From assembly GCA_964369525.1 (NCBI GenBank), contig CAYJEW010000003.1, positions 8,714 through 72,713 of the forward strand: a DNA stretch of 64,000 nucleotides, written 5' to 3'. The position numbers and the translations under genes were made by a program. The notes below the pieces were generated by a model. It searched no databases, was not told the origin of the DNA, and worked only from the letters and a program-made list of their open reading frames with translations. Shown here in pieces: positions 9,087 to 18,571 of this stretch. The DNA comes from JAAYCI01 sp964369525 (GTDB taxonomy: Bacteria > Bacillota > Clostridia > Oscillospirales > Ruminococcaceae). Position 1 is the stretch's first letter. The number at the start of each line of letters is the position of its first letter.

Positions 9087-9243
9087 ATTACCGTTTTGAG
9101 CTTGCTGCGCAGCGCTTAGGTTTTCACAGCAGCCCTGCCTCCTATTTGTATTTTTGCCTTCAAAATATACACTGGGTAATGTAATGCGGTGTGCGCCTTT
9201 GCTCTTGCCTTTGCTTCGCCCTTACTTCACTGCAGTTCTATAG

Positions 9244-10255
9244 TTATATTTCTACATCGGGCAGCCGCCCTGCATTCTGCAAAAGCCCCTCAAGGCAAGG
9301 CGACAGCGAAAGCGCCGCCGCCATCTGCCGCACCTCGGCATAGGCTTTTTGCCGCACCTTTTTTGGCAGTTGCGCTTTCTGCGCACGAATCATAATATTT
9401 TTTGGTGTGTGCTCAAAACCCACAAACTCCAAAAGCTGTACCTTATAGCCACACGCCGTTAAAAGGTTGGCCCTTATTGCGTCGGTTATNNNNNNNNNNN
9501 NNNNNNNNNNNNNNNNNNNNNNNNNNNNNNNNNNNNNNNNNNNNNNNNNNNNNNNNNNNNNNNNNNNNNNNNNNNNNNNNNNNNNNNNNATTGCAGTTTT
9601 GCACAACATCCTGCTTTAAATCAAGGCCGCACATGTCTACATCTATGCCGCGCATATTGCGCAGGTAATGATACAGTATAAATGTTAAGTAGCTTTTGCC
9701 ACAGCCAAAGTCTACCACACGCAACCGCTCGTACTTCTTCACACGCAGTACGTCATCTACCTGCTCTACAAAGCGGTTTATCTGCCGATATTTATCGTAT
9801 CTTCCGGACACAACCTGCCCATCCTGCGTAAATATTCCCATATCCACCAGCGGTGCCACCGGCTGGCCCTGAGCAAACACCATGCTTTTTTCACGGTTGT
9901 GCCCTGCGCGCGCCGCAGGGGCAGGCGCGCTATGTGGGTTTTGCTTTGTACTGCTGGTAAGCACCCTGCCTTTTTTGCTTAGGCGCACCGCATATGTGCC
10001 GCCCGCGCAAAGCGCCGTTAGCTGGGTAAACTCATTTTGCAAAAGCTCGCACAATAGCTGTGGCAAGCCCTCGGGCTGCACATTTTTGTGCATTGCTTTT
10101 GTGCCACAGATGCGCTCCAGCTGCCAGTAGCTACCCACCTGCACCACCGTTGCCTTTTGGCAAAGCGCCGCCTTGCCGCCCTGCGGACGCGAAAATACAA
10201 ACCTATCCGCACCGCTTTGCACGGCTTTTTCCACTGCTTTTTGCAGCTCGTCCAT
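9244..10255 (-). CDS. Class I SAM-dependent methyltransferase (Methyltransf_32-like), interrupted by an assembly gap
   Basis: The N-terminal part (10255-9590) and C-terminal part (9489-9244) belong to one gene split by 100 N, whose true length is unknown. The SAM-binding motif I is clear at VVDFGCGKSYLTF, followed by motif II-like DMCGLDLK; the missing part would hold the catalytic motif. The C-terminus (FVGFEHTPKNIMIRA) matches the end of this family, whose members have an N-terminal extension of about 130 residues, as here. The methylated substrate is unknown; RNA is likely for the family. I chose ATG 10255 because GGAGGG lies just before it. It follows the GIY-YIG gene by about 60 bases. 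Confidence 0.75.
9490..9589. other. Assembly gap (100 N)
   Basis: Exactly 100 N, the usual placeholder for a gap of unknown size. It removes the middle of the methyltransferase gene and breaks its reading frame artificially. Confidence 0.99.
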
Positions 10256-10318
10256 ACGGCCCTCCACTACTACTTTTTACTTTTGCTTTGCTGCCAGCAA
10301 TAAATATATGGGTAGTAT

Positions 10319-10579
10319 TTACATGTTTTGCTGTAAATAATCATGCACAAGTTGCTCTTTTTGCACTTTTTTAAGCCGCTTCAGCTTTGCCTCGCACGCC
10401 ATTGCTTCGCTTTTGTTTTCAAAGGCTTGCAGGTACGCCAGCGCAACAGGGCGGCGGGCGCGGGTGTATTTTGCGCCTGCGCCGCTGTTGTGCGCTTGCA
10501 GGCGTTTTTCTATGTTGTTTGTCCACCCGGCGTACAGGGTGCCGTCGGCACAGCGCACAAGGTAGGTATAGCTGCTCAT
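10319..10579 (-). CDS. GIY-YIG domain protein (YazA/UPF0213 family)
   Basis: The 86-residue product is a single GIY-YIG nuclease-like domain. The first motif is YTYLVRCADGTLYAGWT, in which YLV and YAG stand for GIY and YIG. A conserved arginine follows in KRLQAHNSG, and a glutamate in ACEAKLK. Members of this family (B. subtilis YazA, E. coli YhbQ) are small predicted nucleases of unclear role. Its ATG overlaps the stop of the MYG1-family gene by four bases (ATGA), so the two are translationally coupled. In Bacillus the orthologue sits in the yabB-rsmI cluster, which in this genome is 10 kb away. Confidence 0.85.
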   Translation of the reverse strand: MSSYTYLVRCADGTLYAGWTNNIEKRLQAHNSGAGAKYTRARRPVALAYLQAFENKSEAMACEAKLKRLKKVQKEQLVHDYLQQNM

Positions 10580-11472
10580 TTTGTCGCCGCCTGCCTTTGC
10601 ACCTCGCGCTCTTGCTGGCGCTCTTTGGCTATGCGCACTACCTCTTTAATACCGCTTAGGCTACCAACAGCACACATAAAACCGCTGGAATGGCAGAAGG
10701 TAAAATCGGCCACGCCGCTTAGGCGCTGCAACTCTTCGGGCGTATTACCAAGCCAGCTTTTGGGTAGCTCTACCTTAAAGCCGGTTTTTTCGCTTGGTTC
10801 TTTTGGTATGCACTGTAGCGAATACCCGCTACGCTCGGTAGGGAAGGTGACAAACTCGGCCTTGCTTTCTATTAAAACAGGCTTCCACGGTATGTATCTT
10901 GGTAGCACTACCAGCCCGTTTTCCATGCGCTGTAGCTCTTCGCGCACACTGCCAAAGCCGCGCTCAGACGCCGCCATGCTGTGTAGCCTATGCCCAAGTA
11001 GCTGGCGCGCTACCTCTACCGCCTGAAAAAAAGCGTCGTCTGAGGACTCGTCTGAGTCCCACACAGGGTTAAACGCACCTATCAGCACCCCTATTACATG
11101 GCCTGTGCCTTTGTTGTCGTCTATATCCATTGGCTGAATAAAGCGCGTGTCAAACGCCTGCACAAACTCTTCTGTTGTAAAAAAATGTTTGCCATACTCG
11201 CGCCAAAGCAGCCCAAACGCCGCATACGGCGCACCGTTTGGCCGCCTTGGGCTACCACGCATGTGATGGTCAAACTGGCCGTGGCCTATATCGTACACAA
11301 TGCCCGAAAAATTTTTGGGCACTTCATACCCTCGATATATGCGAATATCCGGTCGCAGTAGCTTTAGCAGTGCCGACGAAAATACCTCGTCTGCATGAAA
11401 GCGGCCGCCATGGGTAAACGCAAGCTCCGGCAGGTTTGCCGGGTTATTTTTAAGCTCAATAATTGCTGGCAT
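10576..11472 (-). CDS. MYG1/UPF0160 family protein, predicted DHH-type hydrolase
   Basis: The 298-residue protein carries the family signature FTHGGRFHADEVFSSALL near residue 19 and the metal-binding VYDIGHGQFDHH near residue 60, both typical of MYG1 (UPF0160), related to DHH phosphoesterases. Eukaryotic MYG1 is a 3'-5' RNA exonuclease; the bacterial role is undefined. The C-terminal part (FCHSSGFMCAVGSLSGIKEVVRIA) is also conserved in the family. Length is slightly shorter than eukaryotic homologues and normal for bacteria. AGGAGAG precedes the ATG. It is the first gene of a minus-strand group with the GIY-YIG and methyltransferase genes. Confidence 0.85.
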   Translation of the reverse strand: MPAIIELKNNPANLPELAFTHGGRFHADEVFSSALLKLLRPDIRIYRGYEVPKNFSGIVYDIGHGQFDHHMRGSPRRPNGAPYAAFGLLWREYGKHFFTTEEFVQAFDTRFIQPMDIDDNKGTGHVIGVLIGAFNPVWDSDESSDDAFFQAVEVARQLLGHRLHSMAASERGFGSVREELQRMENGLVVLPRYIPWKPVLIESKAEFVTFPTERSGYSLQCIPKEPSEKTGFKVELPKSWLGNTPEELQRLSGVADFTFCHSSGFMCAVGSLSGIKEVVRIAKERQQEREVQRQAATK

Positions 11473-11613
11473 GTTACTCTCCTGTAAATAATGTTTGCTG
11501 TTTTAGTATAAGGTAGTAGGGGCGCTACGTCAAACCGCTTTTAGCGGCGGCTTTGTTGCTTACAAATAATTTTTTACAAAAATTTGCGCACATGTTTGTG
11601 TGAAGTGATAAAA

Positions 11614-11661
11614 TTCGCCTATATAGTATTTATATTTCTTGCCGTATACTATATATAGTGG
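11614..11661 (+). promoter_or_regulatory. Tandem NrdR-box-like sites upstream of nrdJ
   Basis: The palindromic core ACTATATATAGT lies at 11648-11659, and a shorter related core CTATATAG at 11619-11626. Their centres are 31 bases apart, about three helical turns, as usual for paired NrdR boxes in front of ribonucleotide reductase genes. Established knowledge: NrdR represses reductase genes through such pairs. The nrdR gene is not in the window. Confidence 0.6.
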
Positions 11662-11717
11662 TAGAATAGTAGCACTAAACTATAAATATATACATAAATA
11701 TAAAGGTGGCGAATTTT

Positions 11718-14093
11718 ATGGCAATTACAGAGATATCGGAGAACGCGAAAAAGGTACTGCAGGCACGTTACTTAGCAAAGGACGAGAGCGGGCAGGTGGT
11801 AGAGAGCCTTGAGGATATGTTTCGCCGGGTGGCCCGCACCATTGCAGCCGCCGACGCCGCTTTTGACAAAAAAGCAAACCTTACAGCGCTGGAAGATAAG
11901 TTTTATGATTTAATGGTAGACCTTAGGTTTTTGCCAAACAGCCCAACGCTTATGAATGCAGGCCGCCCGCTGGGCCAGCTTTCGGCCTGTTTTGTACTGC
12001 CTATAGAAGACAGCATGGAGGGCATTTTTGACTCGGTAAAAAACGCCGCCCTTATTCATAAAAGCGGCGGTGGCACGGGCTTTTCTTTCTCTCGCCTGCG
12101 CTCGGGCGGTAGCACTGTTAACTCCACCGGCGGCGTGGCCTCGGGGCCAATATCGTTTATGCGGGTGTTCAACATGGCCACCGAAGCTGTAAAACAAGGC
12201 GGCACACGCCGCGGCGCTAACATGGGCATACTGCGCATAGACCACCCCGATATACTGCAGTTTATCGACTGCAAAAAAGACAATGCCGATATTACAAACT
12301 TTAATATCTCGGTTGGCCTCACAGAGGCGTTTATGCTTGCGGTTGAAAAAGGCGAGATGTACGACCTTGTAGACCCACACAGCAAAAAAGTGTGTGGCCA
12401 GCTAAACGCCGCAGAGGTGTTCGACAAAATTGTAGACGCCGCCTGGCACAACGGCGAGCCCGGAATAATTTTTCTAGACCGCCTAAACCGCGACAACCCC
12501 GTACCAAACGCAGGCGAAATTGAAAGCACAAACCCTTGCGGCGAGCAGCCGCTGCTGCCATACGAAAGCTGCAACCTTGGCAGTATTAACCTGGTTAAGA
12601 TGATAAAAAATGGTGAAAACGGCGCAGAAATTGACTGGGAGCTGCTTGCGGCCACCGTGGCAGAGGCCGTGCACTTTTTAGATAATGTTATAGAGGTAAA
12701 TAACTACCCGCTTGAAATAATTTCAGACACAACACTTGCAACCCGCAAGGTTGGCCTTGGGGTTATGGGTTTTGCCGACATGCTTTTGCTTTTAGGTGTT
12801 GCGTACAACAGCGAAGAAGCGCTGGCGCTGGCCGAGAGGGTTATGGGCTACATCTCTGCCGAGGGTAAAAAAGCCTCGCAGCAGCTGGCAAAACAGCGCG
12901 GTGCGTTCCCACTGTTTGAAACCTCCACCTTCAGCGAAGGCGAGCCGCTGCGCAACGCCACCATCACCACCATTGCCCCCACCGGCACATTGTCTATCAT
13001 TGCAGGGTGTTCTTCGGGGGTAGAGCCTGTGTTTGCCTATGCGTTTGTGCGCAACATTATGGACGGCACAGAGCTAATAGAAGCCAGCCCGATTTTGAAG
13101 GAAAAGCTAGAAGAAGCGGGCCTATATTCCGACGATTTGATGCGTAAAATTATCAGCGAGGGTACTATTGCACACATAGACGAAATACCAGATGAGATTA
13201 AGCAGGTGTTTGTTAGTGCGCATGATGTTTCGCCGCTGTCGCACATTCGTATGCAGGCGGCATTCCAAAAGTTTACCGACAATGCCGTGTCTAAAACAGT
13301 AAACTTCCCGCACACCGCCACAAAGGAAGAGGTGGCCGAGGTGTACCGCCTGGCATTCGAAGAAGGGTGCAAAGGCGTTACCATCTACCGCGACGGCAGC
13401 CGCGACAGCCAGGTGCTAAACATAGGCAGCGTGCAAACAGGGCAGATACCCCAGCCGGGCGACGTGCTGGCAGGTATGCAGGGCAACCTGCAACCCTACG
13501 GCCAGATTACCCCGCGCGAGCGGCCGGACGTTATCAGCGGCTTTACCGAGCGCATGAAGATAGGTTGTGGCAACCTTTATGTTACCGTGAACTACGACGA
13601 AAATGGCATATGCGAAGTGTTTACCAGCACAGGCAAGGCCGGCGGCTGCCCAAGCCAAAGCGAGGCTACCGCACGGCTGTGCAGTGTGGCCCTGCGCAGT
13701 GGCCTTAGCGTGCGCGAGGTGTACGACCAGCTCAAGGGCATTCGTTGTCCCTCCACCATCCGCCAAGGCGGCATGAGCTGTACCTCCTGCCCGGACGCCA
13801 TTGCAAAGGTTGTTATGAAGGTTAACGACTATATAGAAGCTTACAGCGGCGAGCTGCAACCCGAAATGCTTATGGCCGAGCCGCTTTCGGCAAAGCGTGT
13901 AACCAAAGCAAATGCCGCTTTCGCCGCCGCAGGCCCAATGCCTGCGCCGCCCTCAGGGTTTGCGGCAAAGCCTGTAGCGCAAGCGCCCAGCCTTTTGCCG
14001 CAGGACGGGTTATGCCCCGACTGCCAAAACCCCATAGAACACGAAGGTGGGTGCGTGGTATGCCGCAGTTGTGGGTTTTCTAAATGTGGCTAA
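11718..14093 (+). CDS. nrdJ: Vitamin B12-dependent (class II) ribonucleotide reductase
   Basis: The 791-residue enzyme reduces ribonucleotides to deoxyribonucleotides using adenosylcobalamin, needing no oxygen. Visible marks are the redox cysteine in LSACFVLP near residue 91, the glycine-rich GGGTGFSFSRLR loop, the active-site NPCGEQ near residue 274 (radical cysteine and glutamate), and PTGTLSIIAG. The C-terminus has a cysteine-rich tail (CPDC...CRSCGFSKCG) of the type that re-reduces the active site. No N-terminal ATP-cone is seen. A GTG 12 bases upstream is possible, but ATG 11718 has AAAGGTGG eight bases before it. It stands alone with its own NrdR-like boxes and terminator. Confidence 0.95.
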   Translation: MAITEISENAKKVLQARYLAKDESGQVVESLEDMFRRVARTIAAADAAFDKKANLTALEDKFYDLMVDLRFLPNSPTLMNAGRPLGQLSACFVLPIEDSMEGIFDSVKNAALIHKSGGGTGFSFSRLRSGGSTVNSTGGVASGPISFMRVFNMATEAVKQGGTRRGANMGILRIDHPDILQFIDCKKDNADITNFNISVGLTEAFMLAVEKGEMYDLVDPHSKKVCGQLNAAEVFDKIVDAAWHNGEPGIIFLDRLNRDNPVPNAGEIESTNPCGEQPLLPYESCNLGSINLVKMIKNGENGAEIDWELLAATVAEAVHFLDNVIEVNNYPLEIISDTTLATRKVGLGVMGFADMLLLLGVAYNSEEALALAERVMGYISAEGKKASQQLAKQRGAFPLFETSTFSEGEPLRNATITTIAPTGTLSIIAGCSSGVEPVFAYAFVRNIMDGTELIEASPILKEKLEEAGLYSDDLMRKIISEGTIAHIDEIPDEIKQVFVSAHDVSPLSHIRMQAAFQKFTDNAVSKTVNFPHTATKEEVAEVYRLAFEEGCKGVTIYRDGSRDSQVLNIGSVQTGQIPQPGDVLAGMQGNLQPYGQITPRERPDVISGFTERMKIGCGNLYVTVNYDENGICEVFTSTGKAGGCPSQSEATARLCSVALRSGLSVREVYDQLKGIRCPSTIRQGGMSCTSCPDAIAKVVMKVNDYIEAYSGELQPEMLMAEPLSAKRVTKANAAFAAAGPMPAPPSGFAAKPVAQAPSLLPQDGLCPDCQNPIEHEGGCVVCRSCGFSKCG

Positions 14094-14142
14094 GCCACAT
14101 AGCCAAAGCCGCCGCAGACTGAAAATTTCTTAAACATTACAT

Positions 14143-14185
14143 AAAGCCGCCTTGTGGATACACAAAATATTCACAGGCGGCTTTT
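14143..14185 (+). terminator. Intrinsic terminator after nrdJ
   Basis: The arms AAAGCCGCC and GGCGGCTTT, with an imperfect inner stem (TTGTGGA/TCACA), are followed by TTATTAT. Confidence 0.7.
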
Positions 14186-14856
14186 ATTATCTAGGTATGC
14201 CTTATAAACGGCATAAGTCTTTACATGTTTTACTTGTCTTGAAAAATGCATGCATAAAAATCTTTTTTCGCCTATATGCAGCTGCTTTTTTTACACCTTA
14301 CGCACACAGAGCGCCGCTACTGTGCACACAACAAAACCACAAGCGCAAAATTGCCAAGCTTTGCTCACACAAGCAGCATTTGCTTGCGCTGGCAGCTCTT
14401 ATCCACCTGCAAAAACCATTCGCCCATGTATGCACAGGCAGTTTTTTAGTTAATATGCTCTCTAAACCTTCGCTTTTGGCGTTTGCTGGCGCAGCCGAAA
14501 ATCCGGCAAAACGGCCTATATGGCGGCCGCGTGCAGCACATATTTGTTTTTGGGAAAGCCTTTTACCTGCACAGCTATTTTTTATTTTACATCGCTGCGT
14601 TATTTGCCATATCATCGACGATTATTTGCCGCATCCGCCACTGCATATTTTGACTGTTTTTATGCATTTTTGCCAATCGTTTTGCTGAAAATTTTTCTTT
14701 ATTTTTTTTGATTTTCTATTGCAAAATACAGCCTGTATATTGGCTGGTGGCAAAACGTTTGTTGAAAACTCTGTTGAAAGTGTTAAAAAGTGTTGCCCGC
14801 ACTAGCTTTATGCTTTTTGATGTTTTACTGCTTGGGAAAGCATGTTTAACTTATTG
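14186..14856. other. Non-coding stretch, no gene recognised
   Basis: About 670 bases with open frames on both strands, but none with a convincing start, ribosome binding site or protein-like composition. The second half is AT-rich and contains the repeated motif GTTGAAA (14760 and 14772). No known RNA family was recognised. Confidence 0.5.
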
Positions 14857-14885
14857 TTGAACAACACCGTATGCTCTGTTACAAT
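14857..14885 (+). promoter_or_regulatory. Sigma-A-type promoter of the rhomboid-like gene
   Basis: TTGAAC, a 17-base spacer, then TACAAT. The start site would be near 14892, only a few bases before the AGGAGGT ribosome binding site. Confidence 0.7.
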
Positions 14886-14914
14886 ATAGCTACCAATTTA
14901 GGAGGTACTTTTTT

Positions 14915-15634
14915 ATGCGTTGGTTATACAAGCTTGAATATAAGCATGGCAATCGCTATATTCCAAACCTTATGATGATTATTGTTATGGGCATGGGTGC
15001 CGTATATCTACTGGATATGTTTTTTGCGCCCGGCGGCATAAGCCTTTCAAGCTATCTTTCGCTAAACACCGCCGCTATTATGCGCGGCGAGGTGTGGCGG
15101 CTTATCACATTTATTTTTGTGTACCCCTCTACCAGCACATTCTGGCTGCTTATTCAGCTTTACTTCTATTATATTATAGGGCGCAACCTTGAAAGCGCCT
15201 GGGGCGGCTTTAAATTCAACATCTACTACCTGTTTGGCATAGTGGGTACCATTGTGGGCACATTTGCGGCATACTTTTTAATATATGCCATTACCGGCCT
15301 ACCCATTGGCCTTAGCGGCTCAAACATGTACCTTAACCTTTCGCTTTTCCTTGCGTTTGCCAGCATTATGCCCGACACACAGTTTTTACTGTTCTTTGTT
15401 ATACCTGTAAAAGCTAAGTGGCTTATTATATTCTACGCTGTTATGCTGCTGGTGCCTTTGTTGCAAACCTTTATGTTCCAGGGCTTTATCAGCGGGCTTG
15501 CCTCGCTTATACTGCTTGCATTCTCGCTGATAAACTACTTTATATTCTTTGGCTCCAGCACGATAAACAGCATAAAAGAACAAATTCGCATCTCGCGCAA
15601 CCGCCGCAACTGGAAAAACAACTGGCGGCAGTAA
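14915..15634 (+). CDS. Rhomboid-like membrane protein
   Basis: The 239-residue protein has about six hydrophobic segments. The pattern resembles the rhomboid fold: GEVWRLITFIFVYP before helix 2, a polar turn GRNLESAWGGFKFNIYYL like the L1/helix 2 region, and GLSGS in the second half where proteases carry GxSG. The usual catalytic histidine on helix 6 is not evident. The rhomboid HxxxN motif on helix 2 is absent too. It may therefore be an inactive member or a Derlin-like protein. The C-terminus is strongly basic (RISRNRRNWKNNWRQ), cytoplasmic by the positive-inside rule. AGGAGGT precedes the ATG; it likely shares a transcript with the next gene, 16 bases away. Confidence 0.65.
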   Translation: MRWLYKLEYKHGNRYIPNLMMIIVMGMGAVYLLDMFFAPGGISLSSYLSLNTAAIMRGEVWRLITFIFVYPSTSTFWLLIQLYFYYIIGRNLESAWGGFKFNIYYLFGIVGTIVGTFAAYFLIYAITGLPIGLSGSNMYLNLSLFLAFASIMPDTQFLLFFVIPVKAKWLIIFYAVMLLVPLLQTFMFQGFISGLASLILLAFSLINYFIFFGSSTINSIKEQIRISRNRRNWKNNWRQ

Positions 15635-15650
15635 GTAAGGAACACACAAA

Positions 15651-16967
15651 ATGAATACCCCTTTCTTTAACCAAATGGCTGCCATTGCTGCGCGTGGGCC
15701 CCGCTTTTTTGTGCCGGGCCACAAGGGCAACCCGGCAGCCATTGCGCCGTTTGGCCCGCTTTTGCAGTACGACCTAACCGAAGTGGACGGCGCAGACGAC
15801 CTAAGCTGCCCCACAGGCCCACTGGCCGAAAGCCAGGCCAACATGGCCGCCGTTTTCGGCAGTGGGGCTACACTGTATTCTGCCTCTGGCGCATCGTCTT
15901 GCATTTTAGCCATGATATCGCTATTTTGCGGTGCAGACGGCCGCCTTGTTATTGCGCGTGGGTGCCACATTTCTGCCGTGCGTGCGCTGGCGCTGCTAAA
16001 CATTGAGCCCAGCTGGGTGCCTTTGCAAAACGGCTACCCACACCCGCAAAGCATTGAGCGTGCGCTAGCCCAAAGCGGCGCTAAAACCGTTTACATAACC
16101 AGCCCCGACTACTACGGGCGCATTGCAGACATAGCCGAAATTTCGGCTGTGTGCCGTCGCTACGGCGCAAACCTATTGGTAGACAACGCCCAGGGCGCCC
16201 ACCTGCGCTTTTTGCGCCCGTCGGCCCACCCCCTACAGCTTGGGGCCAGCGCCACAGCCGACTCGGCACACAAAACCATGCCCTGCCTAACGCCTGCGGC
16301 GCTGTTACACCTTAGCAACGCCGCTCTTGCTGCGCAGGCCAGAGCGGCGCTTAACATGTTCTGCTCTACCAGCCCTAGCTATATTGTTTTGCAAAGTTTA
16401 GACCTTGCGGCAGGCAGTTTTTTGCAAAATCCGCCTGATTACTCCGCCGCGGCAGAGCAGCTTTCGCAAGCTGGGGAGGCGTTTAGTGCGGCGGTGCGCC
16501 GCTGCGACGACGCTTTGCGGCTGGTGCTGCGCTTTGGCCTTGTAGGGGCAGATGCCGAGCAATGCATGAGCTTTTTGCTGCAAGAGGGGATTGCGCCCGA
16601 ATATTTTGATGGCGAGGCCGCAGTGTTTATGGCGTCGCCTTTTAACACGCCGCAAGACTTTAGCCGCCTTGCCGCTACACTAGCCGATTTAAGGCGGCGG
16701 GTGGAGGCGGGCCAGTTTGCCGCCGTGCGGCAAAAACCCGCCTTGCCGCCGCTACCACCGCCAAAAGTTGCTATGCCTATTAGGCAGGCTTTGTTTGCCC
16801 CACACCAAAGCCTGCCCACCCTCAAGGCGGTAGGGCGCATCATGGGCTCGCTTTCAGCTCCCTGCCCACCCGGAGTGCCTTTGGTGCTACCGGGAGAGGA
16901 AATTTCGCCCGAGTGGGCACAGCTACTTGCCGCAGGTGGTATTTTGCAGGTTGATGTGGTACAATAA
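15651..16967 (+). CDS. PLP-dependent Orn/Lys/Arg decarboxylase-family protein (YaaO-like)
   Basis: The 438-residue protein opens with FFVPGHKGN, the hallmark of the Orn/Lys/Arg decarboxylase major domain. It then shows LTEVDGADDLSCPTG, the cofactor loop SASGASSCILA, the aspartate in LLVDNAQGAHLRF and the Schiff-base lysine in DSAHKTMPCLTP near residue 206. Substrate is uncertain; relatives decarboxylate arginine, lysine or ornithine to polyamines. It is shorter than the large biodegradative enzymes and has the size of Bacillus YaaO. As in Bacillus, it stands upstream of the yaaQ-holB-yaaT genes. The ribosome binding site (AAGGAAC) is moderate. Confidence 0.85.
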   Translation: MNTPFFNQMAAIAARGPRFFVPGHKGNPAAIAPFGPLLQYDLTEVDGADDLSCPTGPLAESQANMAAVFGSGATLYSASGASSCILAMISLFCGADGRLVIARGCHISAVRALALLNIEPSWVPLQNGYPHPQSIERALAQSGAKTVYITSPDYYGRIADIAEISAVCRRYGANLLVDNAQGAHLRFLRPSAHPLQLGASATADSAHKTMPCLTPAALLHLSNAALAAQARAALNMFCSTSPSYIVLQSLDLAAGSFLQNPPDYSAAAEQLSQAGEAFSAAVRRCDDALRLVLRFGLVGADAEQCMSFLLQEGIAPEYFDGEAAVFMASPFNTPQDFSRLAATLADLRRRVEAGQFAAVRQKPALPPLPPPKVAMPIRQALFAPHQSLPTLKAVGRIMGSLSAPCPPGVPLVLPGEEISPEWAQLLAAGGILQVDVVQ

Positions 16968-17124
16968 TAGCACCATACCGTACTGTGCAAAAGGCGCTAC
17001 CCCTTACAAAATACCACTGCATAGCTTTAATTTATAGCACAGCTTATGATGGCAGAAACTTGTAAACGCACCAATTGCTTTGCCTATGCGAGCATCGGCT
17101 TGCAGGTTAACTCAGCATAATAAT

Positions 17125-17159
17125 AGCGCCGCACTGCTTTGCTGCATTACTGCGGCGCT
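17125..17159. terminator. Hairpin between the decarboxylase-like gene and darA
   Basis: AGCGCCGCA pairs with TGCGGCGCT across a 17-base loop. There is no U run on the plus strand, so termination is uncertain. The rest of the 330-base spacer (16968-17297) holds no gene. Confidence 0.4.
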
Positions 17160-17297
17160 GAAAAAAGGCATATATACCGTAAGGTACTTGGCTTTATATG
17201 TGCAGGTTTATATCTTCAAGCTAAATTCAAAGCATAATTTATGTTATACCCATCTATAACCCCCAAAACTGTATACTAAACTTTAGGAGGTACTCTT

Positions 17298-17621
17298 ATG
17301 AAGTTGATTACTGCTATTGTTAATAAAGATGACTCCAAAACTGTGAACGACGAGCTTGTTGCGGCAGGGTTTGCGGTTACACGGTTATCTACCACAGGCG
17401 GCTTTTTGCTGGCAAGCAACATCACTATGCTTATCGGCACAGAAGATGATAAGGTAGACACCTGCATAGACATTATCTCTCAGCACTCGCGCCAGCGGGT
17501 GGAGGTTGTGCCAAGCGCGGCCAGCTACGGCGTTGCTATGGCTACGGCTTTCCCGCTTGAGGTTACTGTGGGCGGCGCCACAATTTTTGTTACCGACGTA
17601 GAGCGGTTTGTGAAAATTTGA
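17298..17621 (+). CDS. darA: Cyclic-di-AMP receptor (PII-like)
   Basis: The 107-residue protein matches the YaaQ/PstA/DarA family, trimeric PII-like proteins that bind c-di-AMP. Visible features are the start MKLITAIVNKDD, the T-loop region VTRLSTTGGFLLASNITMLIG and the C-terminal VGGATIFVTDVERFVKI, all close to characterised members. The downstream effect of c-di-AMP binding is not known in general. AGGAGGT lies seven bases before the ATG. Its stop overlaps the TTG start of holB, which keeps the yaaQ-holB order seen in Bacillus, though yaaR is absent here. Confidence 0.93.
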   Translation: MKLITAIVNKDDSKTVNDELVAAGFAVTRLSTTGGFLLASNITMLIGTEDDKVDTCIDIISQHSRQRVEVVPSAASYGVAMATAFPLEVTVGGATIFVTDVERFVKI

Positions 17622-18559
17622 GCTGCCTTGACACAGTTTTGGGGAACAGCCACACCATAAATGCATTGCAAGCCGCTTTGCAAAAAAATACATTGCATCA
17701 CGCAATTATCCTTGCCGCACCCGACGGCTGCGGCCGCAACCACGCCTCGCGCTGTCTTGCGGCAGACTATCTTTATAAAGGCGACAGCCTTCGAGCGCAG
17801 GCTGTACTGCGCGGAGAAGATGCCGAAGTGCTCTTGGTTGAGGGCGAGGGAAAAAGCGGACAGATATCGGTAGGGCGTATCCGCCAGGTGCGTGCCGATG
17901 TGTTTCAGTCGGCTTTATCGGCAGAGGGGCGGGTTGTACTTATCCGCAACGCCCACCGCATGGCGGCGCCCGCCGCCAACGCACTGCTGAAGGTGCTGGA
18001 AGAGCCTCCGAAAGGGGTGCTTTTTATACTTACCACCCGCAGTGTACAGGCGCTATGGCCTACCATTGCCAGCCGATGTGTGCAGTATAGCTTAGCACCT
18101 TTGCCTCAGCACGAGTGTGCAGAGCACCTTGCGGCACTTCAGCCTGAAAGCGAGCTTTCGGCCAAGCTTTTGGCCTGCATATACGGCGGCCGCCTTGGGC
18201 TGTGCCTGCAAGCGGCGCAAACCCCCGAACGCACCGCCATACTAAAAGATGCACTACTTGCCTCAAAGGCTGCCGCTGTGCGCAACAGCTACGAGCTACT
18301 GAGGGTATTTTCAAAATACGAGGGCACAGGAGAGAGCGCACGCCCTGCCCGAGACGCACTGCTTGCCGACATGACCGCTATTTTGCACGCATGTATGCTA
18401 CAACAATCTGCCGAAGGTTTACCTGTAATGCCGCCTACCGCCGCAGGGCTTTTACTTTCAAAGCTTTCGCCGGCCCGCAGCGCTTTACAAGCCTCGGCCG
18501 CACCAAAAATAACATTTACCGCATTAGCTGTGGCTTTACAGCTAAATACTGTTCCTTAA
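17618..18559 (+). CDS. holB: DNA polymerase III delta-prime-like clamp-loader subunit
   Basis: The 313-residue protein is an AAA+ clamp-loader subunit. The P-loop is degenerate (APDGCGRNHA), as expected for delta-prime, which does not hydrolyse ATP. A sensor-like ANALLKVLEEPP motif and the IASRCVQY finger (SRC motif) follow. The four-cysteine zinc module between the P-loop and Walker B region is missing. The start is a TTG at 17618 overlapping the darA stop, with no strong ribosome binding site, so translation is probably coupled. It lies between darA and ricT. Confidence 0.85.
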   Translation: MSCLDTVLGNSHTINALQAALQKNTLHHAIILAAPDGCGRNHASRCLAADYLYKGDSLRAQAVLRGEDAEVLLVEGEGKSGQISVGRIRQVRADVFQSALSAEGRVVLIRNAHRMAAPAANALLKVLEEPPKGVLFILTTRSVQALWPTIASRCVQYSLAPLPQHECAEHLAALQPESELSAKLLACIYGGRLGLCLQAAQTPERTAILKDALLASKAAAVRNSYELLRVFSKYEGTGESARPARDALLADMTAILHACMLQQSAEGLPVMPPTAAGLLLSKLSPARSALQASAAPKITFTALAVALQLNTVP

Positions 18560-18571
18560 GGAAAATTTATC

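Noticed and set aside
14152..14688. Long open frames on both strands between nrdJ and the rhomboid-like gene
   Set aside because: No ribosome binding site, start overlaps the nrdJ terminator, and the translations look random (many His, Cys, Lys runs, no domain).
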